DNA of 20,510 nt from Clostridiales bacterium UBA7573 (GTDB lineage Bacteria > Bacillota > Clostridia > Oscillospirales > CAG-272), in assembly GCA_002477905.1 (NCBI GenBank), contig DLLB01000022.1, positions 8,080-28,589 of the forward strand, in the 5' to 3' direction. A program made the position numbers and the translations under genes. This document shows positions 16,451-20,510 of this stretch, in pieces (within the stretch, counting starts at the first letter, position 1; each line of letters starts with the position of its first letter). The notes beneath the pieces were generated by a model. It did not search any database. It worked only from the letters and a program-made list of their open reading frames with translations, and was not told where the DNA came from.

Positions 16451-17824
16451 ATGAAAGCAGAAGACAGGGCAAGGTACAAAGTGGGATTTGTCTCGCTTGG
16501 GTGCCCGAAGAATCAGACAGATACGGAAGTGATGCTGGCGTCGCTTGCGGCGGCGGGATATGCGATCACGCCGGACGAAACGGAAGCGGACGCGGTGGTA
16601 ATCAACACCTGCGGCTTCATAGAAAGCGCGAAGCAGGAGTCCATCGACAACATTTTAGACATTGCGTGGCTGAAAACGAATGCGAAGCTCAAAGCCCTGA
16701 TTGTGGCGGGGTGTCTTGCGGAGCGTTACCGGACGCAGATCCGGCAGGAGATGCCGGAGGTAGACGCGGTGATCGGCAAAGGCAGTATGCACGAAGTGGT
16801 GGAGGCGGTGGATCGCGCGCTTTGCAAAGAGCCGTATGAATCGTTTGGCGATAAGAACGCCGCGCCGCTCGGCGGCGACCGGATCTTAACGCAGGAGCCG
16901 TCCACGGTCTACCTGAAGATTGCGGAAGGGTGCGACAACCGCTGCACCTACTGTGCAATCCCCGACATCTGCGGGCATTACCGTTCCCGTCCGATGGAAG
17001 AACTGGTGAAAGAAGCCAAGGACATGGAATCCCTCGGCGCAAAGGAACTGATTCTCGTGGCGCAGGACACGACGCGCTACGGCGAAGATCTTTACGGCAA
17101 GCGCATGCTGCCGGAGCTTTTGCAAAAGATCACCGCGGCGACCACGATTCCATGGATCCGCGTGTACTATTGCTATCCGGAGGCGATTTCGGACGAACTG
17201 ATCGCGGAGCTGCGCGACAATCCGCGCATTGTGAAGTATGTCGATATGCCCATTCAGCACATCAGCGACCGGATCTTAAAGCGCATGAACCGCCGCGGCG
17301 GCAAGGCGTCGATTCTCTCCGCAATCACGCGTTTACGCGCGGCGATGCCCGACATCACCCTGCGCACCACCCTGATCTGCGGCTTCCCCGGCGAGACGGA
17401 GGAAGATTTTGAAGAATTGTGCGCGTTTGTACGGGATACGAAATTTCAGCGGCTGGGCGTATTTGCTTATTCGCGCGAAGAAGATACGCCGGCGTATGAT
17501 TTTCCGGATCAGATCGACGAGCAGGTGAAGCAGGACCGGTGCGATTTGCTCATGCAGGAACAGATGGAGATTCACGCGGCGTACAATGCCGAAAAGCTCG
17601 GCAAAACGCTGACGGTGCTGTGCGAGGGATACGATCCGGTTTCCGAAGCGTTTTACGGCAGAAGCGAGGCGGACGCGCCGGAGATCGACGGCAAGATTTA
17701 TTTTACCGCGAAAAAGCGGAAGAAAGCCGGCATGTTTGTGCCGGTGAAGATCCGTGAAGTATTGGATTATGATTTGATCGGCGAAGCCGAAGAACCGCAG
17801 GATGCAGATGGAGGAACCGTATGA
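16451..17824 (+). CDS. rimO: Ribosomal protein S12 methylthiotransferase RimO
   Basis: RimO is a radical SAM enzyme that adds a methylthio group to an aspartate of ribosomal protein S12. The 457-residue protein has the N-terminal UPF0004 domain with SLGCPKNQTDTE, the RimO (not MiaB) form, and auxiliary-cluster cysteines Cys18, Cys54 and Cys88. The radical SAM motif CDNRCTYC uses Cys161, Cys165 and Cys168. A C-terminal TRAM domain spans about 385-445. I place the start at ATG 16451, 10 nt after AAAGGG; a TTG directly before it would add one residue. Its stop overlaps the pgsA start by 4 nt, indicating a two-gene operon. Confidence 0.96.
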   Translation: MKAEDRARYKVGFVSLGCPKNQTDTEVMLASLAAAGYAITPDETEADAVVINTCGFIESAKQESIDNILDIAWLKTNAKLKALIVAGCLAERYRTQIRQEMPEVDAVIGKGSMHEVVEAVDRALCKEPYESFGDKNAAPLGGDRILTQEPSTVYLKIAEGCDNRCTYCAIPDICGHYRSRPMEELVKEAKDMESLGAKELILVAQDTTRYGEDLYGKRMLPELLQKITAATTIPWIRVYYCYPEAISDELIAELRDNPRIVKYVDMPIQHISDRILKRMNRRGGKASILSAITRLRAAMPDITLRTTLICGFPGETEEDFEELCAFVRDTKFQRLGVFAYSREEDTPAYDFPDQIDEQVKQDRCDLLMQEQMEIHAAYNAEKLGKTLTVLCEGYDPVSEAFYGRSEADAPEIDGKIYFTAKKRKKAGMFVPVKIREVLDYDLIGEAEEPQDADGGTV

Positions 17825-18435
17825 GAAAGATGAATCTCCCCAATCGCTTAACCATTTCCCGGATGCTGATGATTCCGGTCTTTTTGGTGTTTGTATTGTT
17901 TGATTTCGGCTGGGAGCCGGAGTTCCTTTGGCGCGTGATCGCCACCGCGGTGTTTATTCTCATCGCGCTGACGGATCTTTTGGACGGAAAAATTGCCCGC
18001 GCACGGGGGCTTGTGACAAATTTTGGCAAGTTTCTGGATCCGCTTGCGGATAAACTGCTGATCTTCAGCGCGTATCTTGCGTTGACTTTCCGCTTTACCA
18101 AAGAATACGGCGCGTGCGCGTATACCTATGTGCTGGTTTGGGCGACGTTTCTGATTATGTTTCGGGAACTGGCGGTGACGTCTATGCGGATGGTCGTTTC
18201 CAAAAGCAGCGGGATCGTCATTGCCGCAAACTTTGCCGGAAAAGCCAAAACCATGGCGCAGGTTGTGTGCGTCTGCTATATGCTGATGGAGCCGGTGCTG
18301 TTCTGCTGGTTTGCGCCGTTTGGCGAGTGGCATATCCTGTCGTATGTCATTTTGGGTATCACCCTGTTTTTGACGATCTATTCCGGCATTAAGTATTTCC
18401 TTGCCTACCTGCCCGCGATGCGCCCCGACCAATAA
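17821..18435 (+). CDS. pgsA: CDP-diacylglycerol-glycerol-3-phosphate 3-phosphatidyltransferase
   Basis: PgsA makes phosphatidylglycerophosphate from CDP-diacylglycerol and glycerol-3-phosphate, the committed step to phosphatidylglycerol and cardiolipin, in the cytoplasmic membrane. The 204-residue protein carries the complete CDP-alcohol phosphotransferase motif: Asp52, Asp55-Gly56, Ala59-Arg60, Gly69, Asp73 and Asp77 in DLLDGKIAR and GKFLDPLADK. Several hydrophobic segments (about 16-30, 37-52, 78-92, 103-118, 140-160, 170-195) fit the multi-pass family. NLPNRLTISR at the N-terminus is typical. The ATGA overlap couples it to rimO. Substrate choice within the family is inferred from the NLPN start and overall length. 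Confidence 0.94.
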   Translation: MRKMNLPNRLTISRMLMIPVFLVFVLFDFGWEPEFLWRVIATAVFILIALTDLLDGKIARARGLVTNFGKFLDPLADKLLIFSAYLALTFRFTKEYGACAYTYVLVWATFLIMFRELAVTSMRMVVSKSSGIVIAANFAGKAKTMAQVVCVCYMLMEPVLFCWFAPFGEWHILSYVILGITLFLTIYSGIKYFLAYLPAMRPDQ

Positions 18436-18439
18436 GGGG

Positions 18440-18634
18440 ACGCGGATTTTTCGCGGGGACTTTTGAAAAAGCCCCCCGGCAACCCTTTTCGGGCAGGATA
18501 CGCATGGAACCCACGTTTTCGCGGGGGATGCAAGGGGGCGCCTTTTGTAAAAAGGCACCCGCCTTGCAAAGGCAATCCCTTTTTCCTTTGTCCGGATCCC
18601 CTGTTTGCCCTCCGCCGTCCCCTCGTCCCGTACC
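18440..18634 (+). repeat. Intergenic repeat copy 7
   Basis: This copy fills the pgsA-paaK gap. The first stem is degenerate (GGGGACTTTT / AAAAAGCCCC), and a CCCTTTTCGGGC segment marks the variant type of copy 6. The core begins at 18515, and the core hairpin spans 18530-18567 with a GT loop and one extra A. The 3' part keeps the pyrimidine-rich TTTTTCCTTTGTCC and ends in CCCGTACC. The strong paaK ribosome-binding site follows within 15 nt, so the element forms most of that gene's leader. Confidence 0.85.
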
Positions 18635-18657
18635 CCGACTGATACAAGGAGAAGATC

Positions 18658-19986
18658 ATGAGCAGATATTATCAAGAAGAAATTGAAACGATGCCGGCGG
18701 CAGAGCTTGCGCGCATGCAGGAAGAAAAGCTCCGCCGGCAGGTGCGCCATGTTTACGCGCATGTGCCGTATTATCGGGCGAAGATGGACGCCTGCGGCGT
18801 GAAGCCGGAGGAGATTCAGACGCTTGCCGACGTGCGCAAACTGCCGTTTTTGTCCAAACATGACCTGCGGGAAACGTACCCGTACGGGATGCTTGCGGTT
18901 CCGCTTGCGGACTGTGTGCGGATTCAGTCCACCTCCGGTACGACGGGGCGGCGCGTGATCGCATTCTACACCCAGCAGGATCTGGATCTGTGGGAAGATT
19001 GCTGTGCGCGCGCGATCGTTGCGGCAGGCGGAAGCCGGGAGGATGTGTTGCAGGTGTGCTACGGGTACGGGCTGTTCACCGGCGGCGCCGGTATCCATGG
19101 CGGCTCGCACAAAGTGGGATGCCTGACGCTTCCGATGTCCAGCGGCAACACGGAGCGGCAGATCCAGTTTATGATGGATTTGCGCTCCACGATTCTGTGC
19201 TGTACGCCGTCTTACGCGGCATATCTTGCGGAGGCGCTTGCGGAAGCCGGATACAAGCCGGAGGACAATGCGCTGAAAAGCGGGATTTTCGGCGCGGAGC
19301 CCTGGACGGAAGAAATGCGCAAGAATATTGAAGCCGCGCTCGGCATCAAAGCCTACGACATTTACGGACTGACGGAGACTTCCGGTCCGGGCGTCGCGTT
19401 TGAGTGCGAAGTGCAGGACGGGATGCACATCAACGAGGACCATTTCCTGGCGGAGATCATTGATCCGGACACCGGAGAGGTCCTGCCGGACGGCGCGGAG
19501 GGAGAGCTGGTGTTCACCGCGCTGGATAAGGAAGCGTTTCCGCTACTGCGCTATCGCACCCGTGACATCTGCCGCCTGACGCGCGGAAAATGTGCCTGCG
19601 GCAGAACGCATGTCAAAATGTGCAAGCCGATGGGACGCAGTGACGATATGATGATTATCCGCGGCGTGAACGTGTTCCCGTCGCAGATCGAGACGGTGCT
19701 CTTACAGCAGGGCTATGCGCCGAACTATCAGATTGTGCTGGATCGCGTGAACAATACCGATACCTTTGACGTGATGGTGGAACTTGCGGCGGATCAGTTT
19801 GACGATACCGTGCGGGCAATCGCGGCGAAGGAGCGGGAATTGGAAGGCGCGCTTCAGAATATGTTGGGGATTCATCCGAAAGTGCATCTGGTCGAGCCGA
19901 AAAGCATTGCGCGCAGCGAGGGCAAAGCGGTGCGGCTCATCGACCGGAGAAAATTACACGACGAAACCCCGAAACCGAAGGCTTAA
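18658..19986 (+). CDS. paaK: Phenylacetate-CoA ligase family protein
   Basis: The 442-residue protein belongs to the adenylate-forming enzymes that activate an aryl acid to an acyl-AMP and then a CoA thioester. Visible motifs are the phosphate loop STSGTTGRR (91-99), YGLTETSG (236-243), YRTRD (299-303) and the C-terminal GRSDDMMIIRGVNVFPSQIE (326-345). A CRLTRGKCACGRTH segment has the cysteine pattern common in the family, possibly a metal site. The start is fixed by AAGGAG 7 nt upstream. It is followed 12 nt later by a tandem ACT-domain gene, a pair often seen in anaerobes with indolepyruvate or aryl-acid metabolism. The true substrate (phenylacetate, indoleacetate or other) cannot be read from sequence. 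Confidence 0.93.
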   Translation: MSRYYQEEIETMPAAELARMQEEKLRRQVRHVYAHVPYYRAKMDACGVKPEEIQTLADVRKLPFLSKHDLRETYPYGMLAVPLADCVRIQSTSGTTGRRVIAFYTQQDLDLWEDCCARAIVAAGGSREDVLQVCYGYGLFTGGAGIHGGSHKVGCLTLPMSSGNTERQIQFMMDLRSTILCCTPSYAAYLAEALAEAGYKPEDNALKSGIFGAEPWTEEMRKNIEAALGIKAYDIYGLTETSGPGVAFECEVQDGMHINEDHFLAEIIDPDTGEVLPDGAEGELVFTALDKEAFPLLRYRTRDICRLTRGKCACGRTHVKMCKPMGRSDDMMIIRGVNVFPSQIETVLLQQGYAPNYQIVLDRVNNTDTFDVMVELAADQFDDTVRAIAAKERELEGALQNMLGIHPKVHLVEPKSIARSEGKAVRLIDRRKLHDETPKPKA

Positions 19987-19998
19987 AGGAGGTACGGC

Positions 19999-20406
19999 AT
20001 GGCAATTCGACAGATTTCCGTATTTGTGGGAAATGAAAAAGGCGCGCTGTGCGCGCTGACCGGCGCGCTTGCGGAAGCGGGCGTGAATCTCCGCGCATTG
20101 TCTGTGGCGGACACGCAGGATTTTGGCATTTTGCGATTGATCGTGGACGATCCCGACCGCGCAAAGGCGGTGCTGGAAGCAAACGGGAAGATCGTCAGCG
20201 TGACGAATGTGGTGGCGGTGTCGATTCCCGACGAACCCGGCGGTCTTGCACGGGTGCTGTCGATTCTGCGCGACGCGGACATCAATCTGGAATATCTTTA
20301 TGCGTTTGTCGCGCCGAGCGGCGGGCATGCGTCCCTGGTTCTGCGCGTTGCGGATAATGCCGCCGCGGAAGCCGTCCTTGCACAAAACGGGATTCCGCTG
20401 GAGTAA
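19999..20406 (+). CDS. Tandem ACT-domain protein
   Basis: The 135-residue protein consists of two ACT domains, about residues 3-70 (QISVFVGNEKGALCALTGAL) and 72-135 (VVAVSIPDEPGGLARVLSIL). Each has the glycine between strand 1 and helix 1 that often borders an amino-acid-binding site. ACT domains sense small molecules, usually amino acids. No catalytic or DNA-binding domain is attached. A near-perfect AAAGGAGG lies 6 nt before the ATG, and the gene follows paaK by 12 nt, so they are co-transcribed. The likely job is to sense an aromatic or branched amino acid in the same pathway as the CoA ligase. This is inference from pairing. Confidence 0.88.
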   Translation: MAIRQISVFVGNEKGALCALTGALAEAGVNLRALSVADTQDFGILRLIVDDPDRAKAVLEANGKIVSVTNVVAVSIPDEPGGLARVLSILRDADINLEYLYAFVAPSGGHASLVLRVADNAAAEAVLAQNGIPLE

Positions 20407-20413
20407 GGAACGG

Positions 20414-20510
20414 CGCAAGAACTCTCCCCTTTCCAACCCTTTCCGGACAGAACGCGCCGTATTTTCCCTGCTTGCAAGTTTTCGCGGGGGATGCAAGGGG
20501 GAGCCTTTTG
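20414..20510 (+). repeat. Intergenic repeat copy 8 (cut by window end)
   Basis: After the ACT gene the variant type of the repeat begins: AACCCTTTCCGGACAGAAC, then CGCCGTATTTTCCC, as in copy 6. CTTGCAAG leads into the TTTTCGCGGGGG core and the first arm of the core hairpin (from 20493). The window ends at the loop. A single G-for-C difference (GGGGGAGCC) is visible in the arm. Confidence 0.8.

Noticed and set aside
17848..19443. A 531-codon open frame on the minus strand across pgsA and paaK
   Set aside because: It is antisense to two confidently identified genes and to repeat copy 7, and its translation is a basic, His/Arg-rich shadow with no recognisable domain.

Overview
The window is the chromosomal replication-origin region of a moderately GC-rich member of the Bacillota, most likely a clostridium of the Oscillospirales type. 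The evidence is the divergent arrangement typical of Firmicutes: rpmH-rnpA-yidD-yidC-jag on the minus strand, and dnaA-dnaN-recF-remB-gyrB-gyrA on the plus strand. The genus assignment is inference; no rRNA or tRNA gene is present to anchor it.

Layout. Positions 1-100 hold the end of an intergenic repeat and a bidirectional terminator. Positions 117-3712 (minus strand) carry ribosomal protein L34, the RNase P protein, YidD, the YidC insertase and the RNA-binding protein Jag/KhpB. Positions 3713-3997 hold divergent promoters. Positions 3998-13796 (plus) carry dnaA, a putative oriC (5465-6213), dnaN, recF, remB, gyrB and gyrA. A small unknown lipoprotein overlaps the end of gyrA. Positions 14486-18435 carry recA, recX, rimO and pgsA. 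Positions 18658-20406 carry a phenylacetate-CoA-ligase-family enzyme and a tandem ACT-domain protein, a pair known from aryl-acid metabolism. The S4-domain gene (rlbA/yaaA) that often lies between dnaN and recF is absent.

The most unusual content is a family of about 115-225 bp intergenic repeats, with nine recognisable copies (seven whole or nearly whole, two cut by the window ends). Each whole copy has a near-invariant core, TTTTCGCGGGGGATGCAAGG and the sequence after it, that folds into a long hairpin. Better preserved copies add a 13-bp stem upstream, a pyrimidine-rich 3' part and GTACG-type terminal inverted repeats. They look like a MITE or REP-like element. Two direct copies flank the DnaA-box cluster of the putative origin. 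One copy, on the opposite strand to the gene, supplies the stop codon and last codons of yidD. Small ORFs run through the copies but read the core in different frames, so the element works as DNA or RNA and not as a protein gene.

Functionally the window groups replication initiation and clamp (dnaA, dnaN), recombination repair (recF, recA, recX), supercoiling (gyrB, gyrA), membrane protein insertion (yidC, yidD), RNA processing and binding (rnpA, jag), ribosome modification (rimO) and phospholipid synthesis (pgsA).
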